Shown here: piece after piece, positions 50,959-59,879 of the stretch
Layout: the number at the start of each line of letters is the position of its first letter
How positions within the stretch are numbered: the stretch's first letter is position 1
DNA from: an uncultured Oscillospiraceae bacterium
Lineage (GTDB): Bacteria; Bacillota; Clostridia; Oscillospirales; Oscillospiraceae
Reading direction: 5' to 3'
Assembly: GCA_910588495.1 (NCBI GenBank)
Contig: CAJUPU010000005.1
Coordinates: 43,283 to 107,282 of the forward strand
DNA length: 64,000 bases
Translations under genes and position numbers: made by a program
The notes under the pieces: model-generated
Seen by the model: only the letters and a program-made list of their open reading frames with translations
Databases searched by the model: none
What the model was told of the DNA's origin: nothing

Positions 50959-51977
50959 TCCAGACGCTGAAAACGCTGTGCGCCCTGCCCGGCGTGTCCT
51001 CCCACGAGGACCGGGTGCGGGACCATATCCGGCGGCGGGTGGAGCCCTATGCCGACAGCGTCCGCACAGACGCCCTGGGCAACCTCATCGTGTTCAAGCG
51101 GGGGGCGAAGGCCGCAGGGAACAAGCTGATGCTGTGCGCCCACATGGACGAGGTGGGGCTGATGGTCAAGTCCGTCACCGACGAGGGCTGCCTCCGGTTC
51201 GGCTGTGTGGGGGGCATCGACCGCCGGGTCCTGCTGGGCAAGCGGGTGGTGGTGGGGGAGAAGGCCGTCCCCGGGGTCATCGGCCTGAAGGCCATCCACC
51301 TGACCACCGCAGAGGAGCGGAAAAAGGTGCCCAAGCTCACCGAGCTCTATATCGACATCGGCGCGAAGGACAAAGAGGAGGCCCTGGCCCAGGTGGAGCT
51401 GGGGGATGTGTGCACCTTCGACAGCGATGTGACGGAATTTGGGGACGGGATGCTCAAGGCCAAGGCCATCGACGACCGGGTGGGCTGTGCCGTGATGATG
51501 AAGCTGCTGGAGGAGGACCTGCCCATAGACTGCACCTTCGCCTTCACCGCTATGGAGGAGGTGGGCACTCGGGGGGCCTTTGGCGCGGCCTTTTCCGTGA
51601 CGCCGGAGATCGCCCTGGTGCTGGAGGGCACCACCGCCGCGGACACTCCGGCCCTGGAGCCGGACCGGCAGGTGTGCTGGCCGGGGAGGGGGCCCGTCCT
51701 GGCGTGGATGGACGGGGGCTCCATCTACGACCGGGAGCTGTTCGAGCTGCTGCGGGCGCTGGCCGTGGAGAACGGCGTGCCCTGGCAGATCAAGCACTAC
51801 CTGTCCGGCGGCACCGACGCCAAGGCTGTCCAGCGCACCAAGGCGGGGGTGCGGGTGGCCGGGATCTCGGCGGCGGTGCGCTATCTCCACGCCCCCAGCA
51901 GTGTGTGCAGTATTTCCGACGCGGAACAGATGCTCACGCTGGCCCGGCTGTTCCTCCGGGCCATGGCGGAGCGCTGA
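50955..51977 (+). CDS. M42 family metallo-aminopeptidase, paralogue 2
   Basis: 340 residues. Motifs are CAHMDEVGLM, MEEVGTRGAFGAA, VLEGTTAADTP (Glu in the position often held by Asp, as in some M42 members) and RYLHAPSSVCS. It overlaps paralogue 1 by 4 nt (ATGA) and precedes paralogue 3 by 15 nt. Differences at metal-site neighbours suggest a different residue preference. Confidence 0.92.
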   Translation: MIQTLKTLCALPGVSSHEDRVRDHIRRRVEPYADSVRTDALGNLIVFKRGAKAAGNKLMLCAHMDEVGLMVKSVTDEGCLRFGCVGGIDRRVLLGKRVVVGEKAVPGVIGLKAIHLTTAEERKKVPKLTELYIDIGAKDKEEALAQVELGDVCTFDSDVTEFGDGMLKAKAIDDRVGCAVMMKLLEEDLPIDCTFAFTAMEEVGTRGAFGAAFSVTPEIALVLEGTTAADTPALEPDRQVCWPGRGPVLAWMDGGSIYDRELFELLRALAVENGVPWQIKHYLSGGTDAKAVQRTKAGVRVAGISAAVRYLHAPSSVCSISDAEQMLTLARLFLRAMAER

Positions 51978-51992
51978 CAGGAGGTTTTCGAT

Positions 51993-52991
51993 ATGGATAT
52001 GATGCGGAACTTGATCCGGCTGGTGGAGGCGTTCGGCCCCTCCGGCTGTGAGACTGAGATCGCCCAGACGATCGAGGAGCTGGCGAAGCCCTATGTGGAT
52101 GAGATCTCCCGGGATACGCTGGGCAATCTGATCTGCCGAAAAAAGGGGAGCGGCCCCAAGGTGATGTTCTCCGCCCACATGGACTCCATCGGGCTGGTGG
52201 CCACGCACATCGACGAAAAGGGCTTCGTCCGGGTGGGGGCCGTGGGGGGCGTCAGCGCCAAAGAGGTGATGTACGCCCCGGTGCGGTTCCGGAACGGGAC
52301 CCGGGGTCTGGTGTGCGCCAAGGAGGGCGCGGAGCTGGACAAGCTGAAGGTGAGCGACCTCTATCTGGACATCGGCGCGGCCGGCGGCGAAGAGGCCGAA
52401 AAGCTGGTCCAGGTGGGGGACGCCGCGGTGTACGACACTCCGGTCCGCCAGGTGGCGGGGCGGGTCATCTCCCCCTATCTGGACGACCGCATCGCCTGTC
52501 TGGTGCTCCTCATGGCTATGGAGCGGCTGGAAGAAGGGGACAACGACCTGTATTTCGTCTTTTCCACCCAGGAAGAGGTGGGCTGCCGGGGCGCCAAGAC
52601 TGCCGCCTGGGCCATCGATCCGGACTACGGCATCGCGGTGGATGTCACCGGCACGGGCGATGAGCCGGAGAGCAAGCACCAGGCAAGCGCCCTGTGCGGC
52701 AAGGGGGCGGCGGTGAAGGTGATGGACCACTCCGTCATCTGCCCGCCCGCGTTGGTGGAGAAGCTGATGTCCCTGGGGGCGGAGAAGGGCATCCCCGTCC
52801 AGCGGGACGTGCTCCAATTCGGCGGCACCGACGCGGGGCCCATCCAGGCCACCCGTGGCGGGGTGTACGCCGGAGGCATCTCCATCCCGTGCCGCTACTG
52901 CCACACTCCCACGGAGCTGGTGGACCTGGGCGATGTGGAGGCGTGCGCCGATCTGGTGGCGGCCTTCGCCGCCTGCCGGCTGGAGAAGTGA
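51993..52991 (+). CDS. M42 family metallo-aminopeptidase, paralogue 3
   Basis: 332 residues with SAHMDSIGLVATHI, TQEEVGCRGAKTAAW, AVDVTGTGD and RYCHTPTELVDLGD. The first motif has HMDSIG instead of HMDEVG. AGGAGG precedes the ATG. Together the three copies could form homo- or mixed dodecamers. Confidence 0.92.
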   Translation: MDMMRNLIRLVEAFGPSGCETEIAQTIEELAKPYVDEISRDTLGNLICRKKGSGPKVMFSAHMDSIGLVATHIDEKGFVRVGAVGGVSAKEVMYAPVRFRNGTRGLVCAKEGAELDKLKVSDLYLDIGAAGGEEAEKLVQVGDAAVYDTPVRQVAGRVISPYLDDRIACLVLLMAMERLEEGDNDLYFVFSTQEEVGCRGAKTAAWAIDPDYGIAVDVTGTGDEPESKHQASALCGKGAAVKVMDHSVICPPALVEKLMSLGAEKGIPVQRDVLQFGGTDAGPIQATRGGVYAGGISIPCRYCHTPTELVDLGDVEACADLVAAFAACRLEK

Positions 52992-53019
52992 GAAAATACA
53001 GATAGGACGGGAATAGTCA

Positions 53020-54273
53020 ATGGATCTTCCTTTACAGATATCGGAGCAAGTGCTGGCGCTGGCCGGTCAGGCGGAGCGGGGGCTGAGCGGCCAGTTCGCC
53101 CGCATCGACGCCATCGCCCAGGCCAACAGCCGGCGGGTGCTGGCGGCGTTCCAGAAGCACCGGGTGGCGGAGGGCTGTTTTGCCGGGACCACTGGCTACG
53201 GCTATGACGATCTGGGCCGGGACAAGCTGGACGAGATCTACGCAGAACTGTTCGGCACCGAGGACGCCCTGGTGCGGATCCAATTCGTCAACGGCACCCA
53301 CGCCATCGCCTGCGCCCTGTTCGGGGCGCTGAAGGCGGGAGATGTGCTGGTGTCCGCCGTAGGCGCGCCCTACGACACCCTGCTGGGGGTGGTGGGAGCG
53401 GTGGACAAGGGCCACGGTTCCCTGAAGGATTATGGCGTGGAGTACCGCCAGGTGGAGCTGATGGATGACGCGCCGGACAAGGCGGGGCTGGCCCAGGCGG
53501 TCCGGGATCCTCGGGTGAAGGCGGTGCTGATCCAGCGCTCCAAGGGGTACGCCACCCGGGCGTCCCTGTCGGTGGACGAGATCGGGGCGCTGTGTGCTAT
53601 CGTGCGGGAAAACAACCCGCGCGCCGCCATTTTGGTGGACAACTGCTACGGAGAGTTCGTGGAGGAGCGGGAGCCCACCCATGTGGGGGCGGACCTGGCG
53701 GTGGGGTCCCTCATCAAGAATCCCGGCGGCGGTCTGGCCCCCACGGGGGCCTACATCGCCGGGCGGCGGGACCTGGTGGAGGGAGCGGCCATGCGCCTGA
53801 CCTGCCCGGGCATCGGCCGGGAGTGCGGGTGCACGCTGGGGAACAACCGCCTGCTCTACCAGGGGCTGTTCCTGGCCCCCCACACGGTGGCTCAGGCGGT
53901 CAAGACCGCCGTGTTCGCCGCCCGGCTGATGGAGCTGATGGGCTATGAGACCCAGCCCAGGTCGGACGAGGTCCGGCACGACATCATCCAGATGATCCAT
54001 CTGAGACAGCCGGAGGCGGTGAAGCGGTTCTGCAAGGGCATCCAGTCCGGGGCCCCGGTGGACTCCTACGTCACCCCGGAGCCCTGGGACATGCCGGGCT
54101 ATGACAGTCAGGTCATCATGGCGGCGGGGGCCTTCATCCAGGGGGCGTCCATCGAGCTGTCCGCAGACGCCCCCATGCGGGAGCCCTACACGGTGTACCT
54201 TCAGGGCGGGCTCACCTATGAGTCGGGCAGGACCGGCGTGATGCTGGCGGCGGAGGAACTGCTGAAAGGCTGA
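53020..54273 (+). CDS. PLP-dependent aluminium-resistance / methionine gamma-lyase family protein (YnbB-like)
   Basis: A 417-residue fold-type I PLP enzyme of the cystathionine beta-lyase group annotated as aluminium resistance protein. GTTGYGYDDLGRDKLDEIYA near residue 60, FVNGTHAIACALFG near 95 and the PLP Lys in VGSLIKNPGGGLAPTGAYI are family marks. It is followed by yunB, as in many spore formers. True substrate unknown: a sulfur amino acid lyase is the family guess. Confidence 0.88.
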   Translation: MDLPLQISEQVLALAGQAERGLSGQFARIDAIAQANSRRVLAAFQKHRVAEGCFAGTTGYGYDDLGRDKLDEIYAELFGTEDALVRIQFVNGTHAIACALFGALKAGDVLVSAVGAPYDTLLGVVGAVDKGHGSLKDYGVEYRQVELMDDAPDKAGLAQAVRDPRVKAVLIQRSKGYATRASLSVDEIGALCAIVRENNPRAAILVDNCYGEFVEEREPTHVGADLAVGSLIKNPGGGLAPTGAYIAGRRDLVEGAAMRLTCPGIGRECGCTLGNNRLLYQGLFLAPHTVAQAVKTAVFAARLMELMGYETQPRSDEVRHDIIQMIHLRQPEAVKRFCKGIQSGAPVDSYVTPEPWDMPGYDSQVIMAAGAFIQGASIELSADAPMREPYTVYLQGGLTYESGRTGVMLAAEELLKG

Positions 54274-54335
54274 GGGCGGCACCTGACATAGTCCGAGCTG
54301 TCCGGCGCATACAGTGCCCCAAAGGGGGTGACGGT

Positions 54336-55004
54336 ATGGCTGTCAAGTGCAGACACTTGCGTGCCGTTCTGCGGCAGGAGCAGAGGCTGGCGGCGATCCT
54401 GCCTGTGCTGGCGGCCCTGGCGCTGGCCGGGGCGGTATTGGCCTGGCTCAACGGACGGCTGGGCCCGGTGCTGGAGGCCAGGGCGTCCAGCCAAGCCGTC
54501 AACCTGATGGGCCAGGCGATCGACGCCGCGGTGGACAACTGTCTCCAGGAAAACGGCATGGACTACGGGGATTTCATCACGATCGCCACCGACGGGGCGG
54601 GGAGGGTCACCTCCCTCACCAGCAACACGGCGGCCAACAGCCGCTTCAAGCGGCAGGTGGTGGAGGCGGTGGCCCGGCAGCTGGCCGCCCTGGACAGCGA
54701 TGCGCTGTGTATCCCGCTGGGTTCCCTCACCGGCCAGCCGCTGCTGTCCGGCGCCGGGCCGTCCGTGCGGGTGCGGGTGGACTCGGTGGGGGAGATCGCC
54801 GCCGATTATACCAATTCCTTCACCGCCGCCGGGGTGAACCAGACCCTGCACCGGGTGAGCCTGGACATCACGGCTACTATCTACCTGTTTTTGCCGGGGA
54901 AGATCCTCCCCGTATCCGTCAGCAGCAGCGTGTGCGTGGCGGAGACCGTTATCGTGGGCGAGACGCCCGACACCTATTTGGACCTGGGAAAGGGGACCGG
55001 CTGA
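54336..55004 (+). CDS. yunB: Sporulation protein YunB
   Basis: A 222-residue membrane-anchored protein with one N-terminal helix (residues ~18-40) followed by an extracytoplasmic domain; MDYGDFITIATDGAGRVTSLTSNT, IPLGSLTGQPLLSGAGP and LPVSVSSSVCVAETVIVG match YunB, a sigma-E/K era sporulation protein in Bacillus of unclear mechanism. It starts at ATG 54336 behind GGGGGTG. Its presence supports a spore-forming lineage. Confidence 0.88.
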   Translation: MAVKCRHLRAVLRQEQRLAAILPVLAALALAGAVLAWLNGRLGPVLEARASSQAVNLMGQAIDAAVDNCLQENGMDYGDFITIATDGAGRVTSLTSNTAANSRFKRQVVEAVARQLAALDSDALCIPLGSLTGQPLLSGAGPSVRVRVDSVGEIAADYTNSFTAAGVNQTLHRVSLDITATIYLFLPGKILPVSVSSSVCVAETVIVGETPDTYLDLGKGTG

Positions 55005-55005
55005 T

Positions 55006-57024
55006 ATGGATATCGAGACCCAAGCCGCTCGGCTCCGGCACGAGCTGAATGAGCACGATCACCGCTATTATGTGCTGGACGCGCCCGCCATCTCCGACTT
55101 CGAGTACGACAGGATGCTTCGGGAGCTGGAGGAGCTGGAGGCGGCCCACCCGGAGCTGATCGTTCCGGATTCGCCCACTCAGCGGGTGGGGGGCAAGGCG
55201 CTGGACAGCTTCCAGCAGGTGGTCCACCGGGTGCCGCTGCAGAGCCTCCAGGATGTGTTTTCCCCCGAGGAGCTGCTGGACTTCCACCGCCGGGTGCGGG
55301 AGAGCGGTGTAAAGCCGGAATACTTGCTGGAGCCTAAAGTGGATGGGCTGTCGGTGGCGTTGGAGTATGAGAACGGCATGTTCGTCCGGGGGGCCACCCG
55401 GGGGGACGGCCAGGTGGGGGAGGACGTGACGGAAAATCTCCGCACCATCAAGTCCATTCCCTTGAGGCTGGAGAACGCCCCCGCGTCCCTCATCGTCCGG
55501 GGGGAGGTCTACATGCCCCGCAAGACCTTTGCGCGGCTCAACGAGGAGCGGGAGCTGCGGGGAGAGGCCCTGTTCGCCAACCCCCGGAACGCCGCCGCCG
55601 GGTCCATGCGCCAGTTGGACCCCAAGATCGCCGCCGCTCGGGGGCTGGACATGGTGGTGTTCAACATCCAGTACACCGACCATCCGCCCTTCGAGACGGA
55701 CAGCGCCGGGCTCGATTGGCTGCGCTCCCTGCGCTTCAAGGTCATCGACTACCGGCTGTCCGGGGATATGGATGAGATCCAGGCCGCCATCTTCCAGCTG
55801 GGGGATGAGCGGGAAAAGTATCCCTTCGACATCGATGGAGCGGTTGTGAAGGTGGATTCCTTGACACAGCGCGACGCGCTTGGGGAGACCGCCAAATTCC
55901 CTCGCTGGGCGGCGGCGTATAAATACCCGCCTGAGCAGAAGGAGAGCGTGGTGGAGGACATCGTGGTCCAGGTGGGCCGCACCGGGGTGCTCACCCCCAA
56001 GGCGGTGGTGTCCCCCGTCCGGCTGGCGGGCACCACCGTCACCAACGCCACCCTCCACAACCAGGACTTCATCACCGAAAAGGATATCCGCGTCGGGGAC
56101 ACGGTGGTGGTCCAGAAGGCGGGGGAGATCATCCCGGAGATCGTGTCGGTGGTGAGGGAGAAGCGGCCGGAAGGGACCGTGCCCTATCTGCTGCCCGCGG
56201 TGTGCCCCGTGTGCGGGGCGGCGGTGGCCCGGGACGAGGAGGGCGCCCACATCCGCTGCACCGGGGCGGAGTGCCCCGCCCAGCTGCTGCGCAACCTGAC
56301 CCACTTTGCCAGCCGGGACGCCATGGACATCGAGGGGCTGGGCCCCGCGGTGGTGGAGGGACTGGTGAACGCGGGGATGGTCAAGGGCCCGGCGGACCTC
56401 TACCGGCTGGACCGGGACCAGGTGGCCGGCCTGGAGCGGATGGGCAGGAAATCGGCGGACAATCTGCTCTCCGCCATCGAGAAGTCCAAGGGAAACGACC
56501 TGTCCAAGCTGCTCTTCGCCTTTGGCATCCGCCAGGTGGGACAGAAGGCGGGGAAGATCCTGGCCGCCCGGTTCGGCTCGCTGGACGCCCTGGCCCAGGC
56601 CACGGAGGAAGAGCTGACGGCAATCGATGACGTGGGCGGCATCACGGCCAAATACCTGACCGAGTGGTTCGCCGCGCCCCAGAGCCAGCACCTCATCACC
56701 GCGCTGAAGGAGGCGGGGGTGAACATGGAGAGCCAGGCCGCCCCCGTGGGGGACAAGCTGGCGGGGATCACCTTCGTGCTCACCGGGGAGCTGTCCGCCT
56801 GTTCCCGCAAGGAGGCGGGGGACAAGCTGGAGGCCCTGGGGGCCAAGGTGTCCGGCTCCGTGTCCAAAAAGACGGGGTGCGTGGTGGCCGGAGAGGCGGC
56901 GGGCTCCAAGCTGCGAAAAGCCCAGGAGCTGGGGGTGCCCGTGCTGGATGAGGAGCAGTTTTTGGTGCTGGTAGGGGAGCGGGACGGAGACGCGGACGCC
57001 CTGCTGGCCCTGTTGAGAAAATAG
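55006..57024 (+). CDS. ligA: NAD-dependent DNA ligase
   Basis: A 672-residue replicative ligase. The Ia domain has HDHRYYVLD, the adenylated Lys is in EPKVDGLSVALEY (~residue 110), and the OB region has TGVLTPKAVV. A four-Cys zinc finger (CPVCG...CTGAECPAQ), helix-hairpin-helix repeats and a C-terminal BRCT domain (ITFVLTGELSACSRKEA) follow. It starts 1 nt after yunB. Confidence 0.98.
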   Translation: MDIETQAARLRHELNEHDHRYYVLDAPAISDFEYDRMLRELEELEAAHPELIVPDSPTQRVGGKALDSFQQVVHRVPLQSLQDVFSPEELLDFHRRVRESGVKPEYLLEPKVDGLSVALEYENGMFVRGATRGDGQVGEDVTENLRTIKSIPLRLENAPASLIVRGEVYMPRKTFARLNEERELRGEALFANPRNAAAGSMRQLDPKIAAARGLDMVVFNIQYTDHPPFETDSAGLDWLRSLRFKVIDYRLSGDMDEIQAAIFQLGDEREKYPFDIDGAVVKVDSLTQRDALGETAKFPRWAAAYKYPPEQKESVVEDIVVQVGRTGVLTPKAVVSPVRLAGTTVTNATLHNQDFITEKDIRVGDTVVVQKAGEIIPEIVSVVREKRPEGTVPYLLPAVCPVCGAAVARDEEGAHIRCTGAECPAQLLRNLTHFASRDAMDIEGLGPAVVEGLVNAGMVKGPADLYRLDRDQVAGLERMGRKSADNLLSAIEKSKGNDLSKLLFAFGIRQVGQKAGKILAARFGSLDALAQATEEELTAIDDVGGITAKYLTEWFAAPQSQHLITALKEAGVNMESQAAPVGDKLAGITFVLTGELSACSRKEAGDKLEALGAKVSGSVSKKTGCVVAGEAAGSKLRKAQELGVPVLDEEQFLVLVGERDGDADALLALLRK

Positions 57025-57044
57025 AGAGAAAGAGGGGACAGCCT

Positions 57045-58223
57045 GTGGAGATGAGATTTGCCAGCCGGATGGACGGTTTTGAGCCGGGCATTTTCAACGT
57101 GCTGGATGAGCGAAAGAGGGGGCGGCTGGCCCGGGGAGAGCCGGTCTACGACCTGTCCATCGGCACGCCCGACTTCCAGCCCGAGCCCCATATCGTGAAG
57201 GCGCTGGCCCAGGCGGCATCCGACCCGGCCAACTACCGCTACTCCCTGGGGGAGACGGCGGAGCTGGTGCAGGCCGTCCAGGGGTGGTACAAACGGCGGT
57301 ACGGCGTGGAGCTGGCCGGGGACGAGCTGATGGCGGTATACGGCTCTCAGGAGGGACTGGCCCATGTGGGCTGGACGCTGTGCGACCCCGGCGACGTGGT
57401 GCTGGTGCCCGACCCCGGCTATCCCATCTTTGAGCTGGGGCCATACCTGTGCGGGGCCCGGTGCGTCCACTATCCGCTGCTGGCGGAAAACGGCTATCTG
57501 CCTGACCTAGAGCATTTCGACCCGGACCTGGCCCAGAAGGCCCGCTTCATGGTGGTGTCCTACCCGGCCAATCCCTCGGGCGCGGCGGCGCCGGACGAGT
57601 TCTACCCCAGGCTGATCGAGTTTGCCAGGCGCAGCCAGATCGCGATCGTCCACGACAACGCCTATTCCGAGATCATCTTCGACGGGCGGGTGGGGAAGTC
57701 CTTCCTGGCCTTTGAGGGGGCCAAGGAGGTGGGGGTGGAATTCAACTCCCTGTCCAAGACCTACAACCTCACCGGGGCCCGGGTGTCTTTCGTGCTGGGG
57801 AACCGGGAGATCGTGGGGGCGTTCAAGCGCCTGCGCTCCCAGATCGACTACGGCATGTTCCTGCCCATCCAGCACGCCGCGGCGGCGGCGCTCAACGGCC
57901 CCCAAGACAGCGTGGAGCGCAACCGGAGCGCGTATCAGGCCCGGCGGGACGCTTTGTGCGGCGGGCTGCGGTCCATCGGCTGGGCGGTGCCGGACAGCCA
58001 GGGCAGCATGTTTGTGTGGGCGCCCCTCCCGGAGGGATACGCCAGCTCGGCGGAGTTCTGCTTTGAGCTGCTGGACCGCACAGGGCTGCTGTGCACCCCT
58101 GGCTCCGCCTTCGGGCCGCTGGGAGAGGGCCACGTGCGGTTCGCCCTGGTGCGGCCTGTGCCAGTCATGGAGGAGATCGTGGCGGCGGTGAAGGCCAGCG
58201 GCATCTTGGAGGGCAGAGGATGA
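57045..58223 (+). CDS. Class I/II aminotransferase
   Basis: A 392-residue PLP aminotransferase. SIGTPDFQPEPHIVKAL near residue 38, YRYSLGETAELVQA, VPDPGYPIFE and the Schiff-base Lys in FNSLSKTYNLTGARVSF are visible. It resembles DapL/AlaT-type enzymes (LL-DAP or alanine/aspartate transaminases); without alignment I cannot choose. The start is probably GTG 57045, 7 nt behind AGAGGGG (an ATG at 57051 is the alternative). The stop overlaps the nuclease gene by 4 nt. Confidence 0.87.
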   Translation: MEMRFASRMDGFEPGIFNVLDERKRGRLARGEPVYDLSIGTPDFQPEPHIVKALAQAASDPANYRYSLGETAELVQAVQGWYKRRYGVELAGDELMAVYGSQEGLAHVGWTLCDPGDVVLVPDPGYPIFELGPYLCGARCVHYPLLAENGYLPDLEHFDPDLAQKARFMVVSYPANPSGAAAPDEFYPRLIEFARRSQIAIVHDNAYSEIIFDGRVGKSFLAFEGAKEVGVEFNSLSKTYNLTGARVSFVLGNREIVGAFKRLRSQIDYGMFLPIQHAAAAALNGPQDSVERNRSAYQARRDALCGGLRSIGWAVPDSQGSMFVWAPLPEGYASSAEFCFELLDRTGLLCTPGSAFGPLGEGHVRFALVRPVPVMEEIVAAVKASGILEGRG

Positions 58224-58978
58224 GCGCCCGCACAGACAGGCGGCGGACAGGGCCCGCCAGGGAGAGGCTGATCGTGCTGCTTTTGTTGGCGCTTGCGGTG
58301 ATTGTGGCAGTTACGGCCGCGCGCCTGCATTTCAGCGGTTCGCTGACCCTGGACGCCTTGCTGGTGGAGCTGGGACTCAAGCCGCCCACGGTGGCGGTGG
58401 AGGATATCCCGGCGTACTCCGGGGAACCCTATGTGGTCCTTCAGGACAATCAGCCCGATTTCGGCCTGGAGGATCTGACCCTGGAGCCCTTTGAAAACTA
58501 TAGTGAGCTGGACTACTTAGGGCGGTGCGGCGTGGCCTACGCCAATATCTGCCTGGATATCATGCCCACCGAGCCCCGGGGGGATATCGGACAGGTGAAG
58601 CCCTCCGGCTGGCAGACGGTGAAATATGACTGCGTGGACGGCAAATACCTCTATAACCGCTGTCACCTGATTGGCTATCAGCTGGCGGGGGAGAATGCCA
58701 ACAAGCAGAACCTCATCACCGGCACGCGGTACATGAACGTGGAGGGGATGCTCCCCTTTGAGAACATGGTGGACGCCTATGTGGAGGAGACGGAAAACCA
58801 CGTGCTCTACCGGGTGACGCCTGTGTTCGACGGGGAGGACCTGGTGGCCAGAGGAGTGCAGATCGAGGCGTTTTCCGTGGAGGATGAGGGAGAGGGCCTG
58901 TGCTTCAATGTGTATATCTACAATGTCCAGCCCGGCGTAACGATCGACTACGCCACAGGGGACAGCTGGGAGGAGTAG
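58220..58978 (+). CDS. Membrane-anchored or secreted DNA/RNA non-specific endonuclease
   Basis: 252 residues. Residues ~18-36 form a hydrophobic N-terminal signal/anchor. The beta-beta-alpha metal nuclease core is YNRCHLIGYQLAGENANKQN with the catalytic His in RCHL (DRGH-like) and Asn in ENANKQNL, followed by ITGTRYMN. It resembles streptococcal-type surface DNases (EndA/Spd group). It probably digests extracellular nucleic acid for nutrition or uptake. Confidence 0.87.
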   Translation: MSARTDRRRTGPARERLIVLLLLALAVIVAVTAARLHFSGSLTLDALLVELGLKPPTVAVEDIPAYSGEPYVVLQDNQPDFGLEDLTLEPFENYSELDYLGRCGVAYANICLDIMPTEPRGDIGQVKPSGWQTVKYDCVDGKYLYNRCHLIGYQLAGENANKQNLITGTRYMNVEGMLPFENMVDAYVEETENHVLYRVTPVFDGEDLVARGVQIEAFSVEDEGEGLCFNVYIYNVQPGVTIDYATGDSWEE

Positions 58979-58980
58979 AA

Positions 58981-59010
58981 CGAGCCCGCCCCGAGTTTGG
59001 GGCGGGCTCG
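58981..59010 (+). terminator. Terminator of the ligA/nuclease run
   Basis: Perfect 12-bp stem CGAGCCCGCCCC / GGGGCGGGCTCG (loop GAGTTT) followed by CTTC, 2 nt after the nuclease stop. Confidence 0.82.
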
Positions 59011-59027
59011 CTTCATCGGAAAAAGGT

Positions 59028-59116
59028 CATTTGTCAAAGGCGGGGTTGGTGAAGTACACGTTTTTCTGATCCAGTTTCTGCTTGGCCAGCTCGATGGCTT
59101 CGCCGAAGTTAGCAAT
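59028..59116 (-). pseudogene. C-terminal remnant of a gene cut by the island boundary
   Basis: The minus strand encodes a plausible protein end, NFGEAIELAKQKLDQKNVYF then TNPAFDK and TGA (59030-59028). The frame reads back only to 59116, where a TAA follows directly. Base composition is that of the GC-rich core, and the break coincides with the change to AT-rich DNA. It looks like the 3' end of a target gene left behind, or duplicated, by an integrated element. The parent family was not recognised. Confidence 0.5.
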
Positions 59117-59120
59117 TTAA

Positions 59121-59165
59121 GTAAAAGCCTCAGAACCCATTGTTTGCAAGGGTTCCGGGGGTTTT
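59121..59165. other. Possible recombinase attachment site at the island edge
   Basis: GAACCC (59133-59138) and GGGTTC (59150-59155) form an interrupted palindrome, flanked by GTAAAAGCCTC on the left and CCGGGGGTTTTT on the right. It lies directly between the truncated gene end and the AT-rich island. Such GCCT...AACCC...GGGTT layouts are seen at ends of tyrosine-recombinase elements in Firmicutes. No integrase is in view. Confidence 0.35.
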
Positions 59166-59231
59166 TCGGTGTGCGGGAAAATAGGGGAGACAAGCCCTCG
59201 TTTGAAGAATCTGGATGTGACCGAAGCCCTA

Positions 59232-59477
59232 TCAGGCAACTCGATTTAATTGGCAGACTTTGTCGATAAATGCTTTCATGTCTTCCACATAAGAATATGG
59301 CGCATACTCCGAATAGATTTCCGGCGAGTCCAAAATAACGATCTGGACACCTTCAGCCCGCAGAGCCTCCAGCGTTTCTGGCAGGCATCTGGCTTCATTG
59401 GGCGTCTTGCAGAGATATGCCAAACTGCCGGGTCTGTCGAAAACCTTTGCCACAATGTAGATTTTTTTATCACTCAT
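59232..59477 (-). CDS. 81-residue hypothetical protein
   Basis: A small soluble protein beginning MSDKKIYIVAKVFDRPGSLA and containing GVQIVILDSPEIYSEYAPY. The pattern of a short alpha/beta protein with an IxxxEYxPY motif reminds me of DUF6718-like proteins, but this is from memory and unsure. It overlaps the upstream 67-residue gene by 8 nt, so they are co-translated. It lies in the AT-rich island. No enzymatic motif is visible. Confidence 0.65.
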   Translation of the reverse strand: MSDKKIYIVAKVFDRPGSLAYLCKTPNEARCLPETLEALRAEGVQIVILDSPEIYSEYAPYSYVEDMKAFIDKVCQLNRVA

Positions 59478-59673
59478 TCAAATTGCCTCTGAACCTTGAA
59501 CCAATCAAGTTCTCTTGAATTATTACATCAATATAGTCGGATCGGTACTTTGCAATATCATCCAGTATTGCTTCTAATGGAGTAGATCGTAGAGAGATTT
59601 GCTTTAAGCTCTGCCCTAGGGTTGAGCGGTAAGAGAGCAAATCCAAGGTTTCTTTGGGAATAAATTGGTCCAT
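59470..59673 (-). CDS. 67-residue hypothetical protein
   Basis: A small helical protein (MDQFIPKETLDLLSYRSTLG...) with no Cys and a basic/polar C-terminus FRGNLNE. It is first in a two-gene operon driven by the promoter at 59710-59738 and overlaps the 81-residue gene. Size, overlap and island location suggest a toxin-antitoxin-like or accessory regulatory pair, but no family is recognised. Confidence 0.6.
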   Translation of the reverse strand: MDQFIPKETLDLLSYRSTLGQSLKQISLRSTPLEAILDDIAKYRSDYIDVIIQENLIGSRFRGNLNE

Positions 59674-59709
59674 GTTTAAGTTCCTCGGTTTTGTTAATCT
59701 TATGATTAT

Positions 59710-59738
59710 ATTATATCATACGAATGTAGTGTAGTCAA
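59710..59738 (-). promoter_or_regulatory. Promoter of the small island operon
   Basis: On the minus strand TTGACT (complement of 59733-59738), a 17-nt spacer and a perfect TATAAT (complement of 59710-59715), 36 nt before the start of the 67-residue gene. Confidence 0.78.
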
Positions 59739-59879
59739 ATAACAGCTGTCACATAGCAGAGAGCCAAAGCAATTTACATTATTTATTTATCCGAGTTTCT
59801 TTTGTGGCTGTTCAATCAGAATATATTGTGGTAAAATTATCATAAGAAATCAAGTATAACATTGAGTGGAGGCGGAGGT

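Noticed and set aside
48420..52904. A 1494-codon open frame on the - strand opposite murD and the M42 genes
   Set aside because: It lies antisense to genes with intact catalytic motifs; long stop-free antisense frames are expected at this GC content.
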